From Clostridiales bacterium (GTDB lineage Bacteria > Bacillota > Clostridia > Christensenellales > Borkfalkiaceae): DNA of 64,000 bases. The notes under the pieces are model-generated. The model ran no database searches, was not told where the DNA came from, and worked only from the letters and a program-made list of their open reading frames with translations. The stretch covers positions 1 through 64,000 of the forward strand of contig SVIW01000008.1 of assembly GCA_015069295.1 (NCBI GenBank), given 5' to 3'. Shown here in pieces: positions 15,691 through 26,323 of this stretch. A program made the translations under genes and the position numbers. Numbering within the stretch: position 1 is the stretch's first letter; each line of letters begins with the position of its first letter.

Positions 15691-18141
15691 ATGATACAGA
15701 CGAATGAAATTTTGGAAAAATTAAACGAAGAACAGATAAAACCCGTCCTGCAAACGGAGGGCGCGGTGCTCGTTTTGGCGGGCGCGGGGAGCGGGAAAAC
15801 TCGTGTTTTGACTTCGCGTATCGCCTATCTTATCGAAGAAAAGGGCGTGCCCGCAAGCGCAATCCTTGCGATTACCTTTACTAACAAAGCCGCCAACGAA
15901 ATGAAGGAGCGGCTTTCTAAAATCGTGGACGTTTCTTCCTCGTGGGTGTGCACGATCCACAGTATGTGCGTGCGCATTTTGCGAATGTACGCGGCAGAGG
16001 TGGGCATACAGCAGAATTTTTCCATTTACAGCGAAACCGAACGCAATAACATCATCAAAAAATCCTTTCAAGAATGCGATTTTGACGATGAAAAGCTGTT
16101 AAAACAGGTAAAATACCATATCGGGAATGCGAAAATGTTAGGCTTTTCGCCCGAGCGTTACGCCGAAGAATACGCCTTTGAAGAGGAGATTGACGAAATC
16201 GTCAAGGTATATACCCGCTATCAAAAGCATTTGCACGAAAACAATGCGCTCGATTTTGACGACTTGTTAAACGAAACGCGCAACCTTTTGCGCACAAGCG
16301 ACGAGGCGAGGGAGTACCTTGGCGGGCGGTTCCGCTATATTCTCGTGGACGAGTTTCAAGACACCAACGCCGTGCAATACGAAATCGTGCGGTATCTTGC
16401 GTCCGTGCACGGGAACTTGTTTGCCGTGGGCGACGACGACCAGTCCATTTACGGCTGGCGGGGTGCGAAGATTGAGAATATTTTGCACTTTGAAAAGGAT
16501 TTTAAAAATGCGAAAGTCTTTAAATTAGAGCGCAACTACCGCTCGACGAAGAATATTTTAAAGCTTGCGAACACCGTTATCAAAAACAACGGCAGGCGCA
16601 AGAAAAAGACTCTTTGGACGGAAAACGAAGAGGGTGCGCCCGCCAAGGTGCACGAGGCGGAAGAGGAAAGCGGCGAGGCGAGATTTATCGCGCACACGAT
16701 TGCGGGGCTGATGCAGCACGGCTACAAATTTTCCGATTTTGCGATTTTGATGCGGCTGAACGCCTTGACCCGTTCTTTCGAACAAGAGTTTACTTCGGAC
16801 GGGATTCCCTACAAAGTGTTCGGGGGCTTTAAGTTCTTCGAACGGAAGGAAATCAAGGACCTGCTTGCCTATTTGCGGCTGATTAACAACCCGTTCGACA
16901 GCGAGGCGGCGCTGAGGATTATCAATTTCCCCAAGCGGGGCATCGGGGCGAAAACGGTGGAAACTCTGCAAAATTACGCCTTTGAAAACGAGGTTTCCGT
17001 GTACGACGCGCTTCTCGATTTGGACGAAATCGGCTTTACGGGCGCAACGAAGGAAAAGCTGAGCAATTTCCGCAATCTTGTGAAAAACTGGATTCTCGAC
17101 AGCCTCGATTTGCCCGTCAACGAGCTGGTGAAAAAGATTGTCGAAGATACCCGTATGCGCCAGGCGTACGCAGACGATTCGGACGAGAGTATCAACAAGC
17201 GCGCGAACATTGAAGAATTTATCAATTCCGTAGAAGAATATTGCCGGTTAAACCCCGGGGTTGGACTTACCGATTATCTCAATCAGGTAACCCTTTCTTC
17301 CGATACCGACGAGATGGACGACAGCAATTACGTTACCCTCGCAACCGTACATTCGGTCAAGGGGCTGGAATTTAAGTGCGTGTTCGTTTGCGGCTTGGAA
17401 GAGAACATTCTTCCCGTTTCCCGCGCCGTCGGCGACGAAGAGGATATGGAAGAGGAAAGAAGATTGATGTACGTAGCCATTACCCGCGCGAAAGAGAGAT
17501 TGTACCTTACCCGCTCGAAGAGCCGTTATTTGTACGGCAAGCGCGAACCGACGATGCGTTCGAGGTTTTTAAAAGAACTCTCTTCCGAACTGGATATGCC
17601 GCAGGAAACCCGCCGTCCCACGTTTTCCTATCGGGACGATTATGACGAGGACGAGGGGGGCAGGTACGAGACGAACGACGATTACGGCGACAGAAGGAAT
17701 AGCTATGGTGGGGGCTCGTATGGCTCGTATGGTTCGTATGGTTCGCACAATTCTTATAATTCGTACGGGGCGCGTTCGTCCTATTCGTCTTATTCTTCGC
17801 AAAGTTCCTATTCCCGTTCTTCGAACAATTCGTACGGGGGAACTGGCGGGTACGGCGGGTATGGGAGTTCGTCCTACGGCTCGTACGGCACGCAGAAGAA
17901 AAACGAGGGGGTTGCGTACGGCGGCGCAAGCAAGCTGAAAAAGACCTTATCGCCGACGGCGGCAAAAGATTTGTCCGCTTTCCAAATCGGCAAAAAAGTG
18001 CGCCATCCGAAGTTCGGCGACGGTATGATTGTCGGCGTGCGCGGCACGGGCAGTAATATGATTCTCGATATCGCCTTCGAGGGGTTGGGGATAAAGCAAT
18101 TATCCGCCTCCCTCGCCCCTTTGACGGTTGGCAACGTATAG
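15691..18141 (+). CDS. pcrA: UvrD/PcrA-type ATP-dependent DNA helicase with Ser/Tyr/Gly-rich linker
   Basis: An 816-residue superfamily 1 3'-5' helicase for repair and replication restart. Motifs in order: Walker A AGAGSGKTR (about residue 31), Ia FTNKAANEM, II VDEFQDTN (about 220), III GDDDQSIYGWRGA, IV ERNYRS, V VHSVKGLEF, VI VAITRAKERL. The family C-terminal Tudor-like domain is present (GKKVRHPKFGDGMIVGV, after residue 765). Between them, residues about 655-740 form an acidic stretch then a low-complexity SYG repeat (GSYGSYGSYGS, SYSSYSSQSSYS), unusual for this family. The start is fixed by the conserved N-terminus, which leaves almost no 5' leader. Confidence 0.96.
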   Translation: MIQTNEILEKLNEEQIKPVLQTEGAVLVLAGAGSGKTRVLTSRIAYLIEEKGVPASAILAITFTNKAANEMKERLSKIVDVSSSWVCTIHSMCVRILRMYAAEVGIQQNFSIYSETERNNIIKKSFQECDFDDEKLLKQVKYHIGNAKMLGFSPERYAEEYAFEEEIDEIVKVYTRYQKHLHENNALDFDDLLNETRNLLRTSDEAREYLGGRFRYILVDEFQDTNAVQYEIVRYLASVHGNLFAVGDDDQSIYGWRGAKIENILHFEKDFKNAKVFKLERNYRSTKNILKLANTVIKNNGRRKKKTLWTENEEGAPAKVHEAEEESGEARFIAHTIAGLMQHGYKFSDFAILMRLNALTRSFEQEFTSDGIPYKVFGGFKFFERKEIKDLLAYLRLINNPFDSEAALRIINFPKRGIGAKTVETLQNYAFENEVSVYDALLDLDEIGFTGATKEKLSNFRNLVKNWILDSLDLPVNELVKKIVEDTRMRQAYADDSDESINKRANIEEFINSVEEYCRLNPGVGLTDYLNQVTLSSDTDEMDDSNYVTLATVHSVKGLEFKCVFVCGLEENILPVSRAVGDEEDMEEERRLMYVAITRAKERLYLTRSKSRYLYGKREPTMRSRFLKELSSELDMPQETRRPTFSYRDDYDEDEGGRYETNDDYGDRRNSYGGGSYGSYGSYGSHNSYNSYGARSSYSSYSSQSSYSRSSNNSYGGTGGYGGYGSSSYGSYGTQKKNEGVAYGGASKLKKTLSPTAAKDLSAFQIGKKVRHPKFGDGMIVGVRGTGSNMILDIAFEGLGIKQLSASLAPLTVGNV

Positions 18142-18154
18142 TACGGCATCTTAT

Positions 18155-18228
18155 CCGCAAAAACGGAACCTGCCCTTGCTCGTTTACGACCAGTAAACTC
18201 CCATCGGGCAGAACCGCGTGTTTTGCGG
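18155..18228 (+). repeat. Nested hairpin C1
   Basis: Three concentric stems: outer CCGCAAAA/TTTTGCGG, middle CTGCCC/GGGCAG, inner GTTTAC/GTAAAC. Total length of 74 bases equals that of copy C4, although the inner stem sequence differs. Confidence 0.8.
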
Positions 18229-18307
18229 CAATCTGCCGCACTCTCCGTTGCCAAGTGTAACCGAGAGAAACGGCTTATATACTTCGCATTTCGGCGTCAG
18301 GCTTGCG

Positions 18308-18350
18308 TTTTCCCTTGCTCGTTTACGCCCAGTAAACTCCCGTCGGGAAA
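18308..18350 (+). repeat. Nested hairpin C2
   Basis: Middle stem TTTTCCC/GGGAAA and inner stem GTTTAC/GTAAAC. Same loop order as C1 but the middle stem is changed on both arms. Confidence 0.75.
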
Positions 18351-18447
18351 TCCGCGCCTTCCTTGAACTGCTCGCATCTAACCCGTTTCGTGTAGCTACT
18401 CGGTCGTTAAATCTTCGATGTAACATCGCAGAACCACGGAAGGATAG

Positions 18448-20460
<2,013 letters not shown>

Positions 20461-20466
20461 ATCCGC

Positions 20467-20494
20467 AAAAGAGCCGAAAAAAATCGGCTCTTTT
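20467..20494 (+). terminator. ligA terminator
   Basis: AAAAGAGCCGA..TCGGCTCTTTT, a perfect stem with both A- and T-flanks. Confidence 0.9.
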
Positions 20495-20536
20495 ATAATT
20501 TATTATAAAAAATGGGAAAAAAGTGGCACTGGGGGC

Positions 20537-20565
20537 TTGAAATTTTTCAAAACATCTGCTATAAT
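20537..20565 (+). promoter_or_regulatory. Promoter of the yicC-gmk-rpoZ block
   Basis: TTGAAA (20537-20542) and TATAAT (20560-20565), 17-base spacer. Confidence 0.85.
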
Positions 20566-20611
20566 GATAGAACCCGTAAGACGGGCAATTGGACAAAAAG
20601 AGGAAAAACCT

Positions 20612-21487
20612 ATGTTGAGTATGACGGGTTACGGAAAAGGCGAATACGTAGAGGGCGGGTTAGAGCTGACCTGCGAAATTAAAACGGTGAACAACCGTTA
20701 TTTGGACGTTTCTATCAAAGCGCCGAGGGTTTTTGCGTGCTTGGAAGACGTGATTCGTAACACCGTGAGAAAGAAACTCACGCGCGGTCATGCGGACGTT
20801 TTCATTTCGCTGAAAGATAAACGCGAACGCCCGACGGCGCTTGCGCTGGATATGGCGCTTGCAGGCTCGTACGTGGCGGCGGCAAAAGCAATGAAGGAAG
20901 CCTTTCCCGATTTGACGGACGATATCACCCTTTCTTCCGTTTTGCGGTATCCCGACGTAATGAAACAAGAGGATTCGCAAAGCTTGGACGAGGAAATGAC
21001 CAAGGCACTCGACGTCGCTTTGGAAGCCGCTCTTTGCAAATTAAACGAAATGCGTGCAATCGAAGGGGAAAAGCTTAGAGAGGATATGCTTGCCCGCGTA
21101 GCGACGATTGAAACTTTGGTGGAAGAAATTTCTCTGCGCGCGCCCGAGATTGCAAACGAATACCGCGAAAAACTGACCGCCCGCGTCAAGGAATATTTAA
21201 ACGGGGCGAATATCGACGAGAACCGTATTTTGACCGAGGTTGCCGTCTTTACCGATAAGAGCAACATCGACGAGGAGTTGACCCGTTTGCGCAGCCATAT
21301 CGAGCAGTTCCGCTCTATTTGCCAAGAGGGGATCGTGGGCAGAAAGCTGGATTTCCTCGTGCAGGAATTTAACCGCGAAGCGAACACGACTTGTTCAAAG
21401 AGTAACGACGTGGCAATCACTCGCGCGGGGCTGGTGCTCAAAAACGAAATTGAAAAAATCAGAGAACAGGTACAAAACCTCGAATAA
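20612..21487 (+). CDS. yicC: YicC-family endoribonuclease
   Basis: A 291-residue member of the YicC/YloC family, now known as an endoribonuclease that helps small-RNA and mRNA decay. The N-terminus MLSMTGYGKGEY and the C-terminal EELTRLRSHIEQF...GRKLDFLVQEFNREANTTCSKSND are diagnostic. Start reset to the ATG after AGAGGAAAAACC, removing 25 track residues that overlap the promoter. It heads the conserved gmk-rpoZ-priA cluster; the remA gene that usually follows in Bacillus is missing here. Confidence 0.95.
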   Translation: MLSMTGYGKGEYVEGGLELTCEIKTVNNRYLDVSIKAPRVFACLEDVIRNTVRKKLTRGHADVFISLKDKRERPTALALDMALAGSYVAAAKAMKEAFPDLTDDITLSSVLRYPDVMKQEDSQSLDEEMTKALDVALEAALCKLNEMRAIEGEKLREDMLARVATIETLVEEISLRAPEIANEYREKLTARVKEYLNGANIDENRILTEVAVFTDKSNIDEELTRLRSHIEQFRSICQEGIVGRKLDFLVQEFNREANTTCSKSNDVAITRAGLVLKNEIEKIREQVQNLE

Positions 21488-21496
21488 GGGGAATAG

Positions 21497-22054
21497 ATGA
21501 AAAACGTATTGTTGGTAATTTCCGGCCCGTCGGGCGTAGGCAAAGGCACGCTTGTCAAGGCGTTAAAAGCGCGAAGAGAAGACGTCGTGGAGTCGGTGTC
21601 TTGCACCACTCGTTTGCCGCGCGAAGGGGAAACGCACGGAAAAGAGTATTATTTTTTAAGCAAGGAAGAATTTTTGCGCCGCATTGACGAGCAGGATTTT
21701 TTAGAATACGACGAGCATTTTGGGAACTATTACGGTACGCCGAAAAGTTTCGTCAAAGAAAAGCTGCAAACCCATTCGGTTATTTTGGAAATTGACGTCG
21801 TAGGCGGGTTGAACGCGAAAAAAGCCTTTCCCGATTGCTTGTTGATTATGATCGTACCCCCTTCGGTGGAAGAGTTAAAACGCCGCTTAAAGGGCAGGGG
21901 TACGGAAAGCGACGAGGCGATTGCGGGGCGGTTGTCCCGTTTGGAATACGAGCTTTCCAAACAAGACGAATACGATTGCGTTATCGTAAACGACGATTTT
22001 GACAGGGCTTTAAACGAGCTGGAATCCGTTTTGGATACAGCCCGTTGCAAATAA
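21497..22054 (+). CDS. gmk: Guanylate kinase
   Basis: A 185-residue enzyme phosphorylating GMP to GDP. The P-loop ISGPSGVGKGTL is at the N-terminus, followed by the GMP-binding VSCTTRLPREGETHGKEYYF and the lid RLKGRGTESDEAI. It follows yicC by nine bases and lies upstream of rpoZ as in other Firmicutes. Confidence 0.97.
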   Translation: MKNVLLVISGPSGVGKGTLVKALKARREDVVESVSCTTRLPREGETHGKEYYFLSKEEFLRRIDEQDFLEYDEHFGNYYGTPKSFVKEKLQTHSVILEIDVVGGLNAKKAFPDCLLIMIVPPSVEELKRRLKGRGTESDEAIAGRLSRLEYELSKQDEYDCVIVNDDFDRALNELESVLDTARCK

Positions 22055-22084
22055 AGAAAAACACGGTAAAGGAGTGTAAAGAAT

Positions 22085-22306
22085 ATGATTAACGAACCTT
22101 CTGTAGACGTTATGATCAGAAAACTTGGGTCGGAAGAAGACCCTATCAGCCGCTATGCGTTGTGCACGATTGCAGCAAAGCGCGCGCGCCAGATTATCGA
22201 GGCGGAACGCAATCTCGGCGTACACGATTCGACGGGCAAAGACAAAGAGCTGTTGTCTGCTTGCAAGGATATCGCGGACGGGAAAGTTGTGATTGCAAAA
22301 GAATAA
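22085..22306 (+). CDS. rpoZ: RNA polymerase omega subunit
   Basis: A 73-residue omega subunit that helps assemble beta-prime. The pattern SRYALCTIAAKRARQII is the conserved core helix. GGAG precedes the start. Length is typical for Firmicutes. The usual next gene, coaBC, is absent; priA follows directly. Confidence 0.95.
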   Translation: MINEPSVDVMIRKLGSEEDPISRYALCTIAAKRARQIIEAERNLGVHDSTGKDKELLSACKDIADGKVVIAKE

Positions 22307-22314
22307 CTTTTGAA

Positions 22315-22339
22315 AATTGCCTCGGTTTTCGAGGCAATT
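22315..22339 (+). terminator. Hairpin between rpoZ and priA
   Basis: AATTGCCTCG-GTTTT-CGAGGCAATT, a perfect 10 bp stem. No T-run follows, so it may be an mRNA processing or stability hairpin more than a terminator. Confidence 0.6.
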
Positions 22340-22362
22340 ACGCGTTTTGAAAGGGGCGTTCT

Positions 22363-24537
22363 ATGATAGCGGAAGTCATCGTCGATATCGCGACGAGTGA
22401 AACGGACAGAATATTCGATTATCTCTGCGACGATAACGTAATCGTTGGCAGCCGCGTCCGCGCGCCCTTTGGCGGGAAGATTTTGCCCGGGTTTGTAATG
22501 CGCTTAAAAGAAAGCTCGTTTTTCCCTATGGAAAGGTTAAAAAGGGTTTTGCCTTGTGAAGACGAGTTGCCCGCGTTAAACTCCGAATGTTTGGCGCTTG
22601 CCGAAGCTTTGGCGAACCGTTACCGCGTGCCCAAGGCTTTGACGTTGCGGCTGTTTTTGCCGACGGAGATGCGGACGGGCAAGGTGCGCGAACGTACGAG
22701 AAATTATGCCGCGCTTTTGCTGCCGATAGAAGAAATGCAATTTTCAAAAACGGCAAAAAATCAGCGCGGAGTCGCTGAGTATTTGCAAGCGCACGGAAAA
22801 ACCGACTGCGCTTTGTTAAACGCTTCCTTCCCCGGCGGGGTGGCGGCGTTAGAAAAAAAGGGCTACGTTACAATCACGAAAGAACAGGTACTGCGAAACC
22901 CCTATCAAGAGGTGGATTCCGTTTGTCCTACGCGTACGCTGACGGAAGACCAAGCGCGGGCGGTGGAAATTATCAATACGGACAATCGCAGAGTGCAATT
23001 ATTGCACGGGGTAACGGGCAGCGGGAAAACGGAAATTTACTTGACTTTGATTGCGCAAAGTTTAAAAGAGGGCAAGAGCGCGATTTTCCTCGTGCCGGAA
23101 ATTTCGCTGACTCCGCAGATGCTGTCGCAGCTTCGTGCGCGGTTTGGGAAAAACGCGGCGATACTGCACAGCGGACTTTCTGCAGGCGAGCGGTTTGACG
23201 AATGGTGGAGACTTCGTACGGGCGAGGCGAAAATCGCCATCGGCGCAAGAAGCGCGGTGTTTGCGCCCTTGGAAAATATCGGCGTGATTATCTTGGACGA
23301 GGAACACGATTCGAGCTATTCCAGCGAATCCGCGCCCCGTTACAATACTTTTGACGTGGCGGATTTGCGGGCAAAATACAACGGCTGCAAGCTGGTTTTA
23401 GGCAGCGCGACGCCGTCCGTAGAGACCTATAAACAGGCGAAAGAGGGCGCGTTTTCCTTAATCCGTTTGGAAAAGCGCATCAACAAGCGTCCTCTGCCCG
23501 AGGTGATAATTGCCGATATGCGACGGGAAGTGCGAAGAGGGAACAACTCGGCGTTTTCTGCTGCTTTGAAAGAGGAGCTGGACAAGTGTTTGTCCGCAGA
23601 CAAGCAAGCTATTCTCTTTTTAAATCGGCGCGGGTATTCGCAAACGGTGATTTGTAAAGAATGCGGATACGTGGCAAAGTGCGAGGCTTGCGATGTTTCG
23701 TTGACCTATCATAAGGAAGAAAACTGTCTAAAATGCCACTATTGCGGTTTAAAATACAATATGCTGTCCGCTTGTCCCGATTGTGGGGGGAGGAAACTGA
23801 CCTATGCGGGCACGGGCACGCAAAGAATCGTTAGCGAATTGCAAAAACTATATCCCGCGGCGCGGATTTTGCGTATGGACAACGATACGACTAGCGGGAA
23901 AGAGGGGCATTATAAAATTTTAAAGACCTTTGCTGAAAAGCAAGCGGATATTTTAGTCGGTACGCAGATGATTGCAAAAGGCCACGATTTCCCCGCCGTA
24001 ACGCTCGTGGGGATTTTGGACGCGGATATGAGTTTGCATTTTTCCGATTATCGAAGCGGGGAGAGGACTTTTCAGCTTTTGACCCAAGTTGCGGGCAGAA
24101 GCGGCCGCGCAGAGGAAAAGGGTAAGGTGGTTTTACAGACCTTCGACCCTGAAAACGAGGTGCTGGGCTTTGCCGCTTCCTACGATTATGCGGGATTTTA
24201 CAAAAACGAAATTTCCTTGCGCGAGGCGATGGCGTTCCCGCCCTTTTCCAAAATCGTCAGAGTATTGATAAGCGGCGAGGACGATAAAAAGACGTTGGAA
24301 GCGTTGCGAGGGGTGTTTTTCGGTTTGAAAGAGTTGTATGATAAAAACGAGGAAAAGTTCTTGTTTTTCGACAAAATGCGCTCGCCGATAAAGCGAATCC
24401 AAAACAAGTATCGATATCAAGTGTTAATGCGGTTAAACGACTCGTCGTTGCTGCCGCAAATCTATGAAATATGCGCGGCGGAGCGGACGCGGGACGTGTT
24501 GATTTCCGTGGAAGAAAACCCCGCCAATTTAAGTTGA
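22363..24537 (+). CDS. priA: Primosomal protein N' (replication restart helicase)
   Basis: A 724-residue PriA that reloads the replisome at stalled forks. N-terminal DNA-binding domain, then helicase motifs: Walker A GVTGSGKTEIY, II ILDEEHDSSY, III GSATPSVET, later IV-VI with GTQMIAKGHDFP and QVAGRSGR. Eight cysteines (CKECGYVAKCEAC and CLKCHYCG...CPDCGG) form the paired zinc fingers. Normal length. Confidence 0.97.
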   Translation: MIAEVIVDIATSETDRIFDYLCDDNVIVGSRVRAPFGGKILPGFVMRLKESSFFPMERLKRVLPCEDELPALNSECLALAEALANRYRVPKALTLRLFLPTEMRTGKVRERTRNYAALLLPIEEMQFSKTAKNQRGVAEYLQAHGKTDCALLNASFPGGVAALEKKGYVTITKEQVLRNPYQEVDSVCPTRTLTEDQARAVEIINTDNRRVQLLHGVTGSGKTEIYLTLIAQSLKEGKSAIFLVPEISLTPQMLSQLRARFGKNAAILHSGLSAGERFDEWWRLRTGEAKIAIGARSAVFAPLENIGVIILDEEHDSSYSSESAPRYNTFDVADLRAKYNGCKLVLGSATPSVETYKQAKEGAFSLIRLEKRINKRPLPEVIIADMRREVRRGNNSAFSAALKEELDKCLSADKQAILFLNRRGYSQTVICKECGYVAKCEACDVSLTYHKEENCLKCHYCGLKYNMLSACPDCGGRKLTYAGTGTQRIVSELQKLYPAARILRMDNDTTSGKEGHYKILKTFAEKQADILVGTQMIAKGHDFPAVTLVGILDADMSLHFSDYRSGERTFQLLTQVAGRSGRAEEKGKVVLQTFDPENEVLGFAASYDYAGFYKNEISLREAMAFPPFSKIVRVLISGEDDKKTLEALRGVFFGLKELYDKNEEKFLFFDKMRSPIKRIQNKYRYQVLMRLNDSSLLPQIYEICAAERTRDVLISVEENPANLS

Positions 24538-24564
24538 GAGATTGAGAAAAAGGAGAAAGGAAAA

Positions 24565-25017
24565 ATGGCTATCCGTAGTATCGTACAGGTCGGCGACGAC
24601 GTGTTAAGACAAAAATGTTTTCCCGTCGAGGCGTTTGACGAGAAGTTGCACGCTTTGCTGGAAGATATGAAAGAGACGGTAAAAAAAGAAGAAGGCGCAG
24701 GGCTTGCCGCGCCGCAGGTAGGGATTTTACGCCGCGTGGTGGTCGTGGACGTGGATAACGGGTATTTCGAATTTATCAACCCCGTACTCCTCGATTATAA
24801 AGGCGAACAAACGGGCTGGGAAGGCTGCTTGTCCGTTCGTGGGAAAAGCGGGATTGTTTCCCGTCCTATGAAGGTAACTCTGTCCTATCAAGACCGTTTC
24901 GGCGAAAAGCACCTGTTAAAAGCGAAAGGCTTTTTCGCCCGCGCTATCTGCCACGAGCTTGACCATTTAGACGGAGTGTTGTATATAGATAAAGCGACCC
25001 ACATCGAGCGCAATTAA
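24565..25017 (+). CDS. def: Peptide deformylase
   Basis: A 150-residue metal hydrolase removing the N-formyl group from nascent proteins. All three motifs are present: GAGLAAPQVG, EGCLSV (Cys ligand) and HELDHLDG (two His ligands with the catalytic Glu). Paired with fmt downstream, though a composite repeat of about 350 bases now separates them. Confidence 0.97.
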   Translation: MAIRSIVQVGDDVLRQKCFPVEAFDEKLHALLEDMKETVKKEEGAGLAAPQVGILRRVVVVDVDNGYFEFINPVLLDYKGEQTGWEGCLSVRGKSGIVSRPMKVTLSYQDRFGEKHLLKAKGFFARAICHELDHLDGVLYIDKATHIERN

Positions 25018-25372
25018 AGAAACTGCGTGTAAGGGCGCATCTTGAAACAAAAACGGAACCTGCCCTTGCTCGTTTACGACTTGTAAACTCCCGTCGGGGT
25101 ACTCGTTTCTTCTCGTCTTGCTCGTATCTAATCCGTTTCGTGTAACCGTGTGGTGGTTTAGTTGAAAAACACAACCTGCCAAATAGTCGGTTACATTAAA
25201 ATTTTCGAAAAGATAGAAAAGACTGGATGCAACGGAACGTTGCCTGCAACCCTTCTCCACAGTTTCGTGTAACTATTCGGTAACACCGCAGAACGACGGA
25301 GCGATAGAAAAGACTAGATGCAACGGAACGTTGCCTGCAAGCTCAGCTTGCCGAATTTTATTTAGGTGTTTT
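25018..25372 (+). repeat. Composite modular repeat between def and fmt
   Basis: Begins immediately after the def stop with a D-variant block (GAAACTGCGTGTAAGGGCGC), then hairpin C3 (25044-25109), the linker GTATCTAATCCGTTTCGTGTAA, the CAACCTGCC..GGTTACATTAAAATTTTC module, B box (25212) with cassette GCAACGGAACGTTGC (25229-25243), a repeated linker CCCTTCTCCACAGTTTCG, a second B box (25303) with cassettes GCAACGGAACGTTGC (25320-25334) and GCAAGCTCAGCTTGC (25337-25351). No gene is supported. Confidence 0.85.
25044..25109 (+). repeat. Nested hairpin C3 (degenerate)
   Basis: Inner stem GTTTAC/GTAAAC and outer GAAAC/GTTTC are kept; the middle arm CTGCCC faces GGGGTA and pairs only through CCC/GGG. 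Confidence 0.6.
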
Positions 25373-26323
25373 ATGAAAATAGTATTTGCCGGCACACCCG
25401 ATTTCGCGGTTGCGCCTTTACAAAAAATAATAGACGGCGGTTTTGAAGTGGTAGGGGTTATCACCCAGCCCGACAAACCGCAGGGCAGAAAAGGAATCCT
25501 GACCCCGCCGCCCGTAAAGACGTTGGCGATCTCGCGGGGGATTCCCGTTTTACAGCCCGAAAAAATCCGCGACGAGCTTCCCGCTTTATCGGCGCTTGGC
25601 GGGGATATTATGATAACCTGCGCATACGGGCAAATTTTAACCCAATCCGTTTTAGACCTTTTCCCGCAAGGCGTATGGAATATCCACGCGGGGCTTTTGC
25701 CCGCCTATCGCGGCGCTTCTCCCATTCAAAGCTGTATCTTAGCGGGCGAAGCGAAAACGGGCGTTTCGATAATGAAAACCGAGCTCGGTCTGGATAGCGG
25801 CGACGTTTTATGCGTAGAAGAAACGGAAATCGGCGAAACGGAGACCTGCGGCGAGCTTTCCTCCCGTTTATCCCAAATCGGCGCGGATTTGATTTTGACT
25901 GCCTTGCGCTTATTGGAAAGCGGAGAATTTACCTTAACGCCGCAAGGGGAAACGGGCGTGAACGTCGTTAGAAAAATCAATAAAGAAAACGCAAAACTTG
26001 ACTTTTCCAAGCCCTGTCAAGAACTCGTTAATCTCGTCCGCGCAATGAATCCTGCGCCCGTGGCGTACGCGGTTTTGGACGGGAATAAAATCAACGTTTA
26101 CCGCGCGGAAAGGGCGGTGTTAAACGGGGAAGAACAAGCCTATTTTCCTATCGCAAGCTGTGGCGAGGTGTTGTCCGATTCGCCCAAGCGCGGCTTGCTT
26201 GTCAAATGCGCGGACGGCGCGTTGAAACTGACGGAAGTGCAGGCGGCGGGCGGGAAACGTATGTTAGGTAGCGATTTTATCAACGGTAGAAAAGCGAAAA
26301 AAGGGCAGGTGTTCGAATGTTAA
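25373..26323 (+). CDS. fmt: Methionyl-tRNA formyltransferase
   Basis: A 316-residue enzyme formylating initiator Met-tRNA with 10-formyl-THF. Core motifs FAGTPDFAVAPL, the active-site region WNIHAGLLPAYRGASPIQ and LDSGDVL are present, as is the C-terminal OB-like tRNA-binding domain. The track start 14 codons upstream lies in the repeat; the ATG at 25373 matches the family. Its end overlaps rsmB by seven bases. Confidence 0.96.
   Translation: MKIVFAGTPDFAVAPLQKIIDGGFEVVGVITQPDKPQGRKGILTPPPVKTLAISRGIPVLQPEKIRDELPALSALGGDIMITCAYGQILTQSVLDLFPQGVWNIHAGLLPAYRGASPIQSCILAGEAKTGVSIMKTELGLDSGDVLCVEETEIGETETCGELSSRLSQIGADLILTALRLLESGEFTLTPQGETGVNVVRKINKENAKLDFSKPCQELVNLVRAMNPAPVAYAVLDGNKINVYRAERAVLNGEEQAYFPIASCGEVLSDSPKRGLLVKCADGALKLTEVQAAGGKRMLGSDFINGRKAKKGQVFEC

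Noticed and set aside
17507-18254. Arg-rich reverse ORFs over the pcrA tail
   Set aside because: They are reverse translations of the SYG low-complexity tract.
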